Assembly: GCF_023573145.1 (NCBI RefSeq)
Contig: NZ_CP097636.1
Coordinates: forward strand, 3,767,860-3,831,859
Direction of reading: 5' to 3'
From: Aquincola tertiaricarbonis
GTDB taxonomy: Bacteria > Pseudomonadota > Gammaproteobacteria > Burkholderiales > Burkholderiaceae_C
Length of the DNA: 64,000 nt
The notes below the pieces were generated by a model. That model was given only the letters and a program-made list of their open reading frames with translations, was not told where the DNA came from and did no database searches. Made by a program: the position numbers and the translations under genes. Within the stretch, counting starts at the first letter, position 1; every line of letters starts with the position of its first letter. Positions 7,807-16,278 of the stretch are shown in pieces.

Positions 7807-9945
7807 TCAGGCGGCGGCCTTGTTCAGGCTCTCGAAGTTCTTGCCTTCTTCGACCAGCTGCACCAGCAGCGGCGAGGGCTGCCAGAACAGCGGGTCTTCC
7901 TTGGCGAACTCGCGGATGTCGGCCAGCACCTTGTCCAGGCCCACCATGTCCGCGTACTTCATCGGGCCGCCGCGGAAACGCGGAAAGCCGTAGCCGTACA
8001 AGAAGGTCACGTCCACGTCCAGCGGCCGCAGCGCGATGCGCTGGTGCACGACGTTCGCGCCCTCGTTGATCATCGCGGCCATGTAGCGGCGGATGATCTC
8101 GTCCGAGCTGAAGCTGCGCGGCGTGATGCCGGCGCGCTGGCGCTCGGCGTCGACGATGGCCAGCACCTCGGGGTCCTGCTGGCCGCTGCGCGAGCCTTGC
8201 GGGTACTGGTACCAGCCGCGCTGCGTCTTCTGGCCGAACCAGCCGCGTTCGCAGATGCGGTCGGCGATCTGCACGTAGCGCGCGGCCGGGTTGCGAGTGG
8301 CGGCCTTGCGCTTGCGCGTGGCCCAGCCGATGTCGCCGCCGGCCAGGTCGGACACCTGGAACGGACCCATCGGATAGCCGAACTCGCGCACCGCGGCGTC
8401 GATCTCGTAAGGCGATGCGCCGTCTTCCATCAGGTAGTCGGCGGCCTGGCGGTACACGGCCAGGATGCGGTTGCCGATGAAGCCGTCGCACACGCCGGCG
8501 CGCACCGGCACCTTCTTGAGCTTCTTGGCCAGCTCGAAGGCGGTGGCCACCACGTCGGCGCTCACCTTCGCAGGCACCACGATCTCGAGCAGCTTCATGA
8601 TGTTGGCCGGCGAGAAGAAGTGCAGGCCGATCACGTCCTGCGGCCGCGAGATGCTGGCCGCGATGGCGTCGATGTCCAGGTAGGAGGTGTTGGTGGCCAG
8701 CACGGCGCCGGGCTTGCACACGCGGTCGAGTTCGGCGAACACGGCCTTCTTGACCTCGATGTCCTCGAACACCGCCTCGATCACCAGGTCCACGTCCTTG
8801 AAAGCCGCGTAGTCGGTGCTGCCCGTGAAGCGGGCCATCACCGCGGCCTGACCTTCGACCGTCATGCGGCCCTTGGCCACCAGGCCGTCGTACACCTTCT
8901 CGACGTTGGCACGGCCGCGGTCGATCGACACCTGGTCGCGCTCGACCATGGTCACCGGCAGGCCGGCGTCCAGCGCCGCCACCGCGATGCCGGCGCCCAT
9001 GGTGCCGCCGCCCACCACACCGATGGTCTTGAAGGGCCGAGGCTGCGCCGCTGCGGCCTCGGGCACCTTGGCCACTTCACGCTCGGCGAAGAAGGCGTGG
9101 ATCAGGCCGGCGCGCTGCGGGCTGTCCAGGCACTGCATGAAGAACTGGCGCTCCAGCTTCAGTGCTTCGTCGAAGGGCTTGTCCAGCGCAGCCTGCACCG
9201 CCTCCACGATCTTGTGCGGCGAGAACAGGTGGCGCTGCTTCTTCTGCACATCGGCGCGTGCGGCGTCGATGGCCGCTTGCGCGGTGGCGCGGTCCGCCAG
9301 CGCCTGCGCGTCGCGGCTGCGGCGCGGGCCGGCCTGCGCGGCCAGCAACTCCTGCGCATAGGCCAGGCCCTCGGCCAGCGTGTCGTCGCTTTGCGCCACC
9401 CGGTCGATCAGGCCCAGCTTCAGCGCCTCGGCTGCGCCCACGTGGCGGCCGCTGAGGATGATGTCCAGCGCCGCCGCCGCGCCCACCAGGCGCGGCGCGC
9501 GCTGCGTGCCACCGGCGCCCGGCAGCAGGCCCAGCGCCACTTCCGGCAGGCCCAGCTTGGCGCTGGCCACGGCGATGCGGTAGTGCGCGCCCAGCGCCAC
9601 TTCCAGCCCGCCGCCCAGCGCAGCGCCGTGGATGGCGGCAATCACAGGCTTGCGGCTGGCCTCGATGCGGCTGCACACCTCGGTCAGCAGCGGCGGTTGC
9701 GGCGGCAGGCCGAATTCGCGGATGTCGGCCCCGGCGATGAAGTTGCGGCCAGCACCCACGATGAGCACCGCGCCCACGGCAGGGTTGGCGTCGGCGGCCT
9801 CGATTGCGGCCATCAGGCCGCGGCGCACGGCCACGCCGAGGGCGTTGACCGGCGGGTTGTCGACCGTGACCAGCAGGATCTTGCCGCGCAACTCGGTGCT
9901 GACCGGGTTGGCTTCTGCGGCGGACGAAGTGGCTTCTTGCACCAT
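7807..9945 (-). CDS. Bifunctional enoyl-CoA hydratase/3-hydroxyacyl-CoA dehydrogenase (FadB/PimF-like)
   Basis: The 712-residue multifunctional beta-oxidation protein has an N-terminal crotonase domain (residues about 15-200). Its oxyanion segment is IAGADIREF and the two hydratase glutamates are in GGGLEVALG and [15 protein letters not shown] Rossmann domain starts at [13 protein letters not shown] near residue 313 and binds NAD. The catalytic His is in [17 protein letters not shown] near residue 440, followed by the duplicated C-terminal dehydrogenase domains. It is the first gene of the operon, preceded by GAGGAG, and faces the LysR gene across a 129-base intergenic region. Hydration and oxidation of the enoyl-CoA made by the acyl-CoA dehydrogenase pair is the expected role. 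Confidence 0.94.
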   Translation of the reverse strand: MVQEATSSAAEANPVSTELRGKILLVTVDNPPVNALGVAVRRGLMAAIEAADANPAVGAVLIVGAGRNFIAGADIREFGLPPQPPLLTEVCSRIEASRKPVIAAIHGAALGGGLEVALGAHYRIAVASAKLGLPEVALGLLPGAGGTQRAPRLVGAAAALDIILSGRHVGAAEALKLGLIDRVAQSDDTLAEGLAYAQELLAAQAGPRRSRDAQALADRATAQAAIDAARADVQKKQRHLFSPHKIVEAVQAALDKPFDEALKLERQFFMQCLDSPQRAGLIHAFFAEREVAKVPEAAAAQPRPFKTIGVVGGGTMGAGIAVAALDAGLPVTMVERDQVSIDRGRANVEKVYDGLVAKGRMTVEGQAAVMARFTGSTDYAAFKDVDLVIEAVFEDIEVKKAVFAELDRVCKPGAVLATNTSYLDIDAIAASISRPQDVIGLHFFSPANIMKLLEIVVPAKVSADVVATAFELAKKLKKVPVRAGVCDGFIGNRILAVYRQAADYLMEDGASPYEIDAAVREFGYPMGPFQVSDLAGGDIGWATRKRKAATRNPAARYVQIADRICERGWFGQKTQRGWYQYPQGSRSGQQDPEVLAIVDAERQRAGITPRSFSSDEIIRRYMAAMINEGANVVHQRIALRPLDVDVTFLYGYGFPRFRGGPMKYADMVGLDKVLADIREFAKEDPLFWQPSPLLVQLVEEGKNFESLNKAAA

Positions 9946-10035
9946 GTGCGTGTCTCCTCAGGCAGGCCCCGGTCGAACCCCCGGGTGTGGGTTCATTGTT
10001 GGGCGTCGATACTTTCTTGACAATGGCTCAACCGG

Positions 10036-10050
10036 TTGACAGACTGTCAA
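10036..10050. promoter_or_regulatory. Candidate LysR operator between the acyl-CoA operon and its divergent regulator
   Basis: TTGACAGACTGTCAA is a perfect palindrome (6-base arms, 3-base centre) with the T-N11-A form of LysR boxes. It lies 91 bases upstream of the first operon gene and 25 bases upstream of the chosen LysR start. TTGACA is repeated at 10017-10022 and 10058-10063, about two helical turns on either side, so one regulator could contact several half-sites. A -35 function for any of these TTGACA copies is also possible. Confidence 0.55.
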
Positions 10051-10074
10051 GCCGTTTTTGACAACCGCCGCGCC

Positions 10075-10974
10075 ATGGACGTCAACGCCCTCACCTTGCT
10101 GGTGCAGATCCTGGACGCCGGCAACCTCAGCGAGGCGGCCCGCCGGCTCAAGATGAGCCGGGCCAACATCAGCTACCACCTCAACCAGCTGGAGAAGTCC
10201 ATCGGCCAGCAGCTGGTGCGGCGCACCACGCGCCGGGTGGAGCCCACCGAGATCGGGCTCAAGCTGTACGAGCACGGCCTGCGCATCCAGAACGAGCTGA
10301 CGGCCGCGCGCGAATCCATCACCACGCTGGGCCAGCGGCTGCAGGGCCGGGTACGGCTGTCAGTGCCCAGCGGCTACGGGCAGCTGGTGATGTCGCCCTG
10401 GCTGCTGGACTTCAAGCGCCATTACCCCGGCATCGTGCTCGACGTGATGTTCGAGAACCGGGTCGAAGACCTGATGCGCGACGAGGTGGACGTGGCCGTG
10501 CGCGTGCTGTCGGAGCCGCCGCAGAACCTGGTGGCGCGCGACATGGGCGTGGTGCGCTACGTGGCCTGCGCCTCACGCGGCTTTGCCGAGTCGCAGGGCC
10601 TGCCGCAGCAGCTGGACGACCTGCGCACCATGCCGCTGATCACCGCCGCCGTCATCGGCCGCCAGCTGCGCGTGGCGGCCTACTGGCGCGACGAACGGCA
10701 CGAGGTGCTGCTGGAGCCCTCGCTGATCTCCGAGAACTTCCTGTTCCTGCGCCAGGCCATCCAGGCGGGCCTGGGCATCGGCCTGGTGCCCGACTACGTG
10801 GTGCAGGACGAGGTGGACCGCGGCGAGATCGTCACCTCGCTCGACGAATGGCGGCTGTCGATCTTCGGCACCCACATGCACCTGCTGTACATGCCCAACC
10901 GCCACCACACGCGAGCGATGGCGACCTTCATCGACTTCGTGCTGGCGAAGGCGCGGGGGGCGGTGGTGGCTTGA
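10075..10974 (+). CDS. LysR-family transcriptional regulator, divergent from the acyl-CoA operon
   Basis: The 299-residue protein has an N-terminal winged helix-turn-helix (residues 1-60; SEAARRLKMSRANISYHLNQLEKSIGQQLVRRTTRR is the recognition region, given here by residues about 18-53). A LysR substrate-binding domain follows, with GRVRLSVPSGYG as its first strand. I prefer the ATG at 10075 (MDVNALTLL), which fits the family start. The longer frame would begin at 10036, inside the palindrome. The divergent arrangement is typical of LysR proteins that control the neighbouring catabolic operon in response to a pathway intermediate. Which acyl or acid effector it senses cannot be deduced. Confidence 0.9.
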   Translation: MDVNALTLLVQILDAGNLSEAARRLKMSRANISYHLNQLEKSIGQQLVRRTTRRVEPTEIGLKLYEHGLRIQNELTAARESITTLGQRLQGRVRLSVPSGYGQLVMSPWLLDFKRHYPGIVLDVMFENRVEDLMRDEVDVAVRVLSEPPQNLVARDMGVVRYVACASRGFAESQGLPQQLDDLRTMPLITAAVIGRQLRVAAYWRDERHEVLLEPSLISENFLFLRQAIQAGLGIGLVPDYVVQDEVDRGEIVTSLDEWRLSIFGTHMHLLYMPNRHHTRAMATFIDFVLAKARGAVVA

Positions 10975-11008
10975 GCGCATCGCATTGTGTGCGCATCGCA
11001 AACGCGAT
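10975..11008. promoter_or_regulatory. Repeats upstream of the RHH antitoxin gene, candidate autoregulatory operator
   Basis: GCGCATCGCA is present twice, at 10975-10984 and 10991-11000, spaced 16 bases start to start. The second copy overlaps an inverted repeat, ATCGC-AAAC-GCGAT (10995-11008). The repeats end 11 bases before the antitoxin ATG. Ribbon-helix-helix antitoxins usually bind such short repeats to repress their own operon. Confidence 0.45.
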
Positions 11009-11019
11009 ACGCTGCCGGC

Positions 11020-11292
11020 ATGAAGAGCGCCACGCTACCGCCCGTCCGCATCGAGCCCGACTTCCGCGACGAGGTCGAGCAGGCCCTGCAGCCCGGCGAA
11101 ACCTTGACCTCGCTGGTGGAAGCGGCTGTTCGGGCCGAAGTGACACGCCGTAAGGACCAGTCGGAGTTCGTGCGGCGCGGCTTGGCTGCGATCGCCCGCT
11201 CCGAGGCGGCCGGTGACTGGGTTGCAGCGGAGGACGTCATCGCCAAGCTGGAAGCCAAGGTCGCGGCGGCCCGCCAACGCCGCCAGTCGTGA
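11020..11292 (+). CDS. Ribbon-helix-helix-like antitoxin
   Basis: The 90-residue protein has a short N-terminal strand (ATLPPVRIEPDFRDEVEQAL) followed by TLTSLVEAAVRAEVTRRK, which reads as the strand-helix-helix pattern of CopG/ParD-type antitoxins. The charged, Ala-rich C-terminal helix (residues 60-90) would wrap the toxin. It overlaps the next gene by four bases (GTGA), the classic antitoxin-toxin arrangement. A repeated operator candidate lies just upstream. Family assignment rests on size, fold pattern and partner. Confidence 0.75.
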   Translation: MKSATLPPVRIEPDFRDEVEQALQPGETLTSLVEAAVRAEVTRRKDQSEFVRRGLAAIARSEAAGDWVAAEDVIAKLEAKVAAARQRRQS

Positions 11293-11606
11293 CCTACCAG
11301 GTCGTCTTCAGCCGGGAGGCGGAAGAGGATCTGCAGAGGTTGTTCGAGCATGCGTTCGAACGGGAGCTGAACAGCCCCACCGGCGATCTGTCGGTGCCGC
11401 TGCGGGCAATCGAAGCCATCCGCCAAGCTTGCCAGTTCCTCGCGATCAGCCCCTTCAGCTGCCGAAAGGCCGCCGCCAGCGCCTTCGTCCGCGAACTGGT
11501 GGTTTCGTTCGGCGCGACTGGCTACGTCGTGCTGTACGAGGTGAGGGACCGGCACCGCGTGTTCATCGGCGCGGTGCGTCACCAGCGGGAAAGCGACTAC
11601 CACTGA
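11289..11606 (+). CDS. RelE/ParE-family toxin
   Basis: The 105-residue protein begins YQVVFSREAEEDLQRLFEHAFER, the usual first strand and helix of RelE/ParE toxins, and ends with VLYEVRDRHRVFIGAVRHQRESDYH, the C-terminal strands that complete the fold. Translation starts at a GTG at 11289 that overlaps the antitoxin stop. Length and frame are intact, so the module is probably functional. ParE-like members inhibit gyrase and RelE-like members cut mRNA; the sequence does not decide between them. Confidence 0.85.
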   Translation: MTYQVVFSREAEEDLQRLFEHAFERELNSPTGDLSVPLRAIEAIRQACQFLAISPFSCRKAAASAFVRELVVSFGATGYVVLYEVRDRHRVFIGAVRHQRESDYH

Positions 11607-11628
11607 CCAGAGGCAGAGGTGGCCCCGA

Positions 11629-12207
11629 TCACCCCTGCCGCGCCAGCCGCTCGCTCTTCCAGTACACGTCGTCGCCGCCCAGGCCGTCGAGGTTGGCGCG
11701 GTTGAGCACACGAGCCAGCACGAACATCAGGTCGGACAGGCGGTTGAGGTACTGGCGGGCCGCGGGGCGCACGGCGACGGCGTCGGAGGCAGCGAGCGCC
11801 ACCACCATGCGTTCGGCGCGGCGGGCCACGGTGCGGGCCACGTGGGCCAGCGCGGCGCTGCGGGTGCCGGCCGGCAGGATGAATTCCTTGAGCCGCGGCA
11901 GCGTGGCGTTGTAGTGGGCCAGCGCCTCGTCCAGGCGCAGCACGGCCTCGTCCTTCAGCAGCGTGTAGCCGGGGATGGACAGCTCGCCGCCCAGGTTGAA
12001 CAGCTCGTGCTGGATGACCACCAACAGCTCGCGCACGTCCTCGGGCAGCGGCTCGGCCAGCAGCACGCCCAGCTGCGAGTTGAGCTCGTCCACGTCGCCC
12101 AGCGCATGGATGCGCAGATGATCCTTGGGCACGCGCGTGCCGTCGCCCAGGCCGGTGCTGCCGTCGTCGCCGGTGCGGGTCGCGATTTGTGTGAGTCGGT
12201 TTGCCAT
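11629..12207 (-). CDS. PduO-type cob(I)alamin adenosyltransferase
   Basis: The 192-residue enzyme adenosylates corrinoids using ATP to make coenzyme B12. The N-terminal ATP-binding segment TRTGDDGSTGLGDGTRVPKD and the following LRIHALGDVDELNSQLGV are diagnostic of the PduO/MMAB family. The C-terminal ARQYLNRLSDLMFVLARVLN carries the conserved Arg/Asn/Asp residues of the active site. It is a single-gene unit, convergent with the toxin gene (22-base gap), and lies between two toxin-antitoxin loci. Confidence 0.93.
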   Translation of the reverse strand: MANRLTQIATRTGDDGSTGLGDGTRVPKDHLRIHALGDVDELNSQLGVLLAEPLPEDVRELLVVIQHELFNLGGELSIPGYTLLKDEAVLRLDEALAHYNATLPRLKEFILPAGTRSAALAHVARTVARRAERMVVALAASDAVAVRPAARQYLNRLSDLMFVLARVLNRANLDGLGGDDVYWKSERLARQG

Positions 12208-12269
12208 GCGTGGATGCTAGCCCCCAAGAGAAAATGGCAGCCATCGTATCCATTCGGCTACACTTCCGC

Positions 12270-12420
12270 ATGATCACAGTTCGACCGCTTCCGCAGTTCA
12301 TGGACTGGCTGGAAGGCGTCAAGGACGGCGTGACCCGTGCCCTGATCGCCCGCCGGATCGACAGGCTGCGCAGCGGCCTGTTCGGAGACTCGAAGCCTGT
12401 GGGACGACACCTTCAACGAC
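12270..12420 (+). pseudogene. HigB-like (RelE-type) toxin, truncated remnant
   Basis: From the ATG at 12270 the frame reads MITVRPLPQFMDWLEGVKDG..IARRIDRLRSG..GDSKPVG. This matches the first 45 or so residues of the addiction-module killer family that pairs with HigA-like antidotes. The family normally continues with a strand-rich half of about 55 residues (a GPGYR-like segment and a final GGDK motif). Here homology stops near 12405 and the antitoxin gene begins 29 bases later, so the second half is missing, apparently by deletion. The frame stays open into the antitoxin gene, but without family resemblance. A TACACT -10-like hexamer lies at 12255-12260. Confidence 0.65.
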
Positions 12421-12433
12421 CGAAAGGCACGAC

Positions 12434-12754
12434 ATGGCCAGGACGACCCAGGTTGAAAGCATCGATATTGCCCATCTTCCCGAGTTCGATCCTTCCCAGT
12501 TCCTGGACTCCGAAGAGGCGATTGCGGCTTTCCTGACGGATGCGCTGCAGGATGAAGATCCCGGTCAGGTGGCCGTCGCGCTCGGCCATGTGGCCCGTGC
12601 GCGCGGCATGACCGAGATTGCCAAGGCGTCGGGCATGTCGCGTGAATCGCTGTACAAGGCCTTGCGAGAAGGCAGCTCCCCGCGCTTCGACACCGTGAGC
12701 CGCGTATGCGCCGCCTTGGGCGTGCGTCTGGTTGCACAGCCGGTGTCCCAGTGA
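12434..12754 (+). CDS. HigA-like antidote protein, partner toxin truncated
   Basis: The 106-residue protein has the typical composition of the addiction-module antidote family. It contains FDPSQFLDSEEAIAAFLTDAL at the N-terminus, then a helix-turn-helix: VALGHVARARGMTEIAKASGMSRESLYKALREG (residues about 50-82), ending in ALGVRLVAQ. The gene is intact with AAAGG upstream of its ATG. Because the adjoining toxin is truncated, it is now an orphan DNA-binding antidote. It could still neutralise related toxins elsewhere or act as a plain repressor; both are inference. Confidence 0.82.
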   Translation: MARTTQVESIDIAHLPEFDPSQFLDSEEAIAAFLTDALQDEDPGQVAVALGHVARARGMTEIAKASGMSRESLYKALREGSSPRFDTVSRVCAALGVRLVAQPVSQ

Positions 12755-12786
12755 CCGCCGGTCGAGGCGCCCATCGCTTCCGACGG

Positions 12787-13569
12787 ATGTCGACCATCGA
12801 CCGCAGAACTTGCCTGACCGTCCTGGCCGCCTGCCCTGCGGCGCTGGTGGCGGGCACGGCCTGGGCGGGCCCGGTGGAGGTGATCGCGCGCAGCAAGCCG
12901 TCGGTGGTGGCGGTGGGGCGGTACGTGCCCACCGACAACCCGCGCTTCACCTTCCGTGGCACCGGCTTCGCGGTGGACGACGGCACGCTGGTGGTCACCA
13001 ATGCCCATGTGCTGCCCGACATCCCGGCCGAGGCCGTGGGCGCCTATGTGGCGGTGCTGGTGCGCAAGGGCGCAGGTGAAGCGCCCGAGGTGCGCCGCGC
13101 CAGCGTGCTGCAGGTGGTGCGTGGCCACGACCTGGCACTGCTCAAGCTGGAGGGCGCGCCGCTGCCGCCGCTGACGCTGGCACCCACCGCCGCCATCGCC
13201 GAAGGTCAGTCCATCGTGCTGATGGGCTTTCCGCTGGGAGGGGCGCTGGGTTTCACGCCGGTCAGCCACCGCGGGATGATCTCGTCGATCACCCCCATCG
13301 CCGCACCGGTGGCCAGTGCCCGGCAGCTGAACGAGGCCGCCATCTCGCGGCTGCGCCAGGGCAGCTTCGACATCTATCAGCTGGACGCCACCGCCTACCC
13401 GGGCAACAGCGGCGGCCCGGTGCTCGATGCCGACAGCGGCCAGGTGGTGGGCGTCGTCAACTCGGTGTTCGTCAAGGGCAGCAAGGAAACCGCGCTCACC
13501 GACCCTTCGGGCATCAGTTATGCGCTGCCGGTGCGGCTGGTGGCCGAGCTGCTGCGCCAGGGCCGATGA
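12787..13569 (+). CDS. Exported trypsin-like (S1C) serine protease without a PDZ domain
   Basis: The 260-residue protein begins with a signal sequence (DRRTCLTVLAACPAALVAGTAWA); LAAC could also act as a lipobox. The chymotrypsin-fold triad is complete: His in VVTNAHVLPD, Asp in GHDLALLKLEG, and Ser in YPGNSGGPVLD. There is no PDZ domain after the protease fold, unlike DegP/DegQ, so substrate recognition must differ. I start it at 12787, which places the signal peptide at the N-terminus. It follows the antidote gene by 32 bases on the same strand. Confidence 0.85.
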   Translation: MSTIDRRTCLTVLAACPAALVAGTAWAGPVEVIARSKPSVVAVGRYVPTDNPRFTFRGTGFAVDDGTLVVTNAHVLPDIPAEAVGAYVAVLVRKGAGEAPEVRRASVLQVVRGHDLALLKLEGAPLPPLTLAPTAAIAEGQSIVLMGFPLGGALGFTPVSHRGMISSITPIAAPVASARQLNEAAISRLRQGSFDIYQLDATAYPGNSGGPVLDADSGQVVGVVNSVFVKGSKETALTDPSGISYALPVRLVAELLRQGR

Positions 13570-13613
13570 AACCTCCCTGGCGGCATGGCGTGCGGCTGCA
13601 CTAAGCTGCAGTC

Positions 13614-15035
13614 ATGAACGCCCCGCTGTCCCCCATCGCCTTCGACGTCGACTCACGTCGCCCCGTGCCGCCCGAGATGGTGGCCGCGCTCAAGGCCCGC
13701 TTCGGCGATCGCTGCTCCACCGCCCGTGCGGTGTGCGAGCAGCACGGCCGCGACGAATCGCCCATCGACGTGCCGCCGCCCGAGGTGGTGGTGTACTGCG
13801 AAAGCACCGAAGAGGTGGCCGCCGTGGTGCAGCTAGCGCACCAGCACGCGGTGCCGGTGATCCCGTACGGCGTCGGTTCCTCGCTCGAGGGCCACCTGCT
13901 GGCGGTGCAGGGCGGGGTCAGCATCGACCTCTCGCGCATGAACAAGCTGCTGCGCGTGAACCCCGAAGACCTGACGGTGACGGTGCAGGCCGGCGTCACC
14001 CGCATGCAGCTGAACCGCGAGATCAAGGACACCGGCCTGTTCTTCCCGATCGACCCCGGTGCCGACGCCACGCTGGGCGGCATGTGCGCCACCCGCGCCA
14101 GCGGCACGAACGCGGTGCGCTACGGCACCATGCGCGAGAACGTGCTGGGCCTGACCGTGGTCACGGCCAGCGGTGAAGTCATCCACACCGGCACCCGCGC
14201 CCGCAAGAGCAGCGCCGGCTACGACCTCACGCGCCTGTTCGTAGGCAGCGAAGGCACGCTGGGCGTGATGACCGAAGTGACGCTGCGCCTGTACCCGCTG
14301 CCCGAGGCGGTGAGCGCGGCCATCTGCTTCTTCCCCAGCATCGACGCGGCGGTGCAGACCACCATCGCCATCATCCAGATGGGCGTGCCCATCGCCCGCT
14401 GCGAGCTGCTGGACCCCAACGCCGTGCGTGCGGTGAACCGGCACGACAAGCTCACGCTGCGCGAAGCGCCGATGCTGCTGATGGAGTTCCACGGCAGCGA
14501 AGCCGGCGTGGCCGAGCAGGCCGCCACGGTGCAGGACATCGCCCGCGAATACGGCGGCGAAGACTTCGAATGGGCGCGCACGCCCGAAGAACGCACCCGG
14601 CTGTGGACCGCGCGCCACCACGCCTACCTGGCCGCGCTGCAGATGCGCCCGGGCTGCCGCGCCGTGACCTCGGACACCTGCGTGCCCATCTCGCGCCTGG
14701 CCGAGAGCATCAATGCCTCGGTGGAAGAAGCCGAAGGCGCCGGCCTGCCCTACTTCATCGTCGGCCACGTGGGCGACGGCAACTTCCACCTGGCCTACCT
14801 GATCGACCCCCACCTGCCCGAAGAGCGCGAGACCGCCGAGCGGCTGAACCTGCAGATGGTGGAGCGCGCCATCCAGCTGGGCGGCACCTGCAGCGGCGAG
14901 CACGGCGTGGGCCTGCACAAGATGGGCTTCCTGGTCACCGAGGCCGGTGAAGGCGCGGTGGAGATGATGCGCACGCTCAAGCGCGCGCTCGACCCGCGCA
15001 ACATCATGAACCCGGGCAAGATCTTCACGCTGTAG
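13614..15035 (+). CDS. FAD-linked oxidase, D-lactate dehydrogenase (cytochrome)-like
   Basis: The 473-residue protein is of the GlcD/D-lactate dehydrogenase type. The FAD-binding PCMH domain occupies residues about 55-240. It includes the pyrophosphate loop VIPYGVGSSLEGH, followed by GVSIDLSRMNKLL and DPGADATLGGMCATRASGTNAVRYGTMRENVL (residues about 145-177). The C-terminal FAD-oxidase domain contains VGHVGDGNFHLAYL and GTCSGEHGVGLHKM, the conserved His-containing metal and substrate motifs. It is expected to oxidise a 2-hydroxyacid such as D-lactate and feed electrons to the respiratory chain. No glcE/glcF partners are present. Confidence 0.9.
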   Translation: MNAPLSPIAFDVDSRRPVPPEMVAALKARFGDRCSTARAVCEQHGRDESPIDVPPPEVVVYCESTEEVAAVVQLAHQHAVPVIPYGVGSSLEGHLLAVQGGVSIDLSRMNKLLRVNPEDLTVTVQAGVTRMQLNREIKDTGLFFPIDPGADATLGGMCATRASGTNAVRYGTMRENVLGLTVVTASGEVIHTGTRARKSSAGYDLTRLFVGSEGTLGVMTEVTLRLYPLPEAVSAAICFFPSIDAAVQTTIAIIQMGVPIARCELLDPNAVRAVNRHDKLTLREAPMLLMEFHGSEAGVAEQAATVQDIAREYGGEDFEWARTPEERTRLWTARHHAYLAALQMRPGCRAVTSDTCVPISRLAESINASVEEAEGAGLPYFIVGHVGDGNFHLAYLIDPHLPEERETAERLNLQMVERAIQLGGTCSGEHGVGLHKMGFLVTEAGEGAVEMMRTLKRALDPRNIMNPGKIFTL

Positions 15036-15044
15036 GGTTGCGCC

Positions 15045-16268
15045 ATGGCCCGCTTCCTCCTGGCCTGGGAGCTGGGCGGCGGCCTGGGCCATGCCACGCC
15101 GCTGGCGCAGATCGCGCAGCCGCTGCTGGAGGCCGGGCACGAGGTGCAGCTGGTGCTGCGCGACCTTTCGCTGCTGGGGCCGGTGTTCGGCCCGCTGGCC
15201 CGGCATGCGCGGCTGCAGGCCTGGCAGGCGCCGGTGTGGCAACTGCCGCTGGCCGGCCAGCCGCCACCGGCCACCTATGCCGAGCTGCTGGCCCACGCCG
15301 GCTACCTGGACGCCGCACGGCTGCAAGGCCTGGCCCAGGCCTGGCGCACGCTGTTCACCCTGCTCAAGCCCCAGCTGCTGCTGGCCGACCATGCACCCAC
15401 CGCGCTGCTGGCAGCCCGCGGCCTGCCGATGCGCCGCCTGCTGGCCGGCACCGGCTGTTTCATGCCGCCGCCGCGGCAGCCCATGCCGCCCTTCCGCGAG
15501 TGGACGCCGATCGCACCGCACCGCGTGCGCGCCGCCGAAGAACGGCTGCTGGCCACCTGCAACCAGCTGCTCACCGTTTGGGGCGAGCCGCCGCTGGCCG
15601 CGCTGCACGAGTTGCTGGCCGCGGACGAACGCTGCCTGCTCACCTGGCCGTCGCTGGACCCCTATGCGGGCACGTCCAGGCCACGCAGCGACGAGCCCGC
15701 CACGCGGTACTTCGGCCCGCTGCCGGGCCGCGACGACGGCAGCCTGCCCGACTGGCCGGCCAGTGACTTCGGCCGCGTGCTGGCCTACCTGCGGCCCGAG
15801 CCGGCGGCCACGGAAGCCGCGCTGGCCGTGCTGCAGGCCGGCCCCTGGTCCACCGTGGCCTGGGTGCCCGGCCTGGCCGCCAGCCTGAAGCAGCGGCATG
15901 CCTCGGCCCACCTGCAGTTTGCCGACATGCCGCTGAACATGGCGCGCATGGCCGGCCAGGCCGACGCGGTGCTGTGCCATGCCGGCGCCGGCACCGTGCA
16001 TGCGGCGCTGCTGCAAGGCAGGCCGCTGGTGATGCTGCCCACCCAGGCCGAACAACTGCTGACTGCGCGGCGGGTGCAGGCCGCCGGTGCGGGTGTGCTG
16101 CTGCTGGAAGGGGACGTGGCGGCGCAGCTGCATCAGGCGGTGCATGACGCGGTGACAGAGGGTCCGATGCGACAAGCCGCGCAGGCCTTCGCCCGGCAGG
16201 GCCAGGCCGCCCCCGACGTCGCCCTGCAGCTGGCTGGGCGCTGCATCGCGCTGGCCAGCCAGGGCTGA
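15045..16268 (+). CDS. GT-B fold glycosyltransferase (UDP-glycosyltransferase/MGT-like)
   Basis: The 407-residue protein starts MARFLLAWELGGGLGHATPLAQIAQ, the glycine-rich N-terminal loop of GT-B enzymes. Near residue 310 it contains VLCHAGAGTVHAALLQGRPLVMLP, the nucleotide-sugar binding motif of the UGT/MGT family (positions only approximate). No signal peptide or membrane segment is evident. The acceptor is unknown. It starts 9 bases after the flavoprotein gene and is probably co-transcribed with it; no shared pathway is obvious. Confidence 0.8.
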   Translation: MARFLLAWELGGGLGHATPLAQIAQPLLEAGHEVQLVLRDLSLLGPVFGPLARHARLQAWQAPVWQLPLAGQPPPATYAELLAHAGYLDAARLQGLAQAWRTLFTLLKPQLLLADHAPTALLAARGLPMRRLLAGTGCFMPPPRQPMPPFREWTPIAPHRVRAAEERLLATCNQLLTVWGEPPLAALHELLAADERCLLTWPSLDPYAGTSRPRSDEPATRYFGPLPGRDDGSLPDWPASDFGRVLAYLRPEPAATEAALAVLQAGPWSTVAWVPGLAASLKQRHASAHLQFADMPLNMARMAGQADAVLCHAGAGTVHAALLQGRPLVMLPTQAEQLLTARRVQAAGAGVLLLEGDVAAQLHQAVHDAVTEGPMRQAAQAFARQGQAAPDVALQLAGRCIALASQG

Positions 16269-16278
16269 AGCATCCGCC

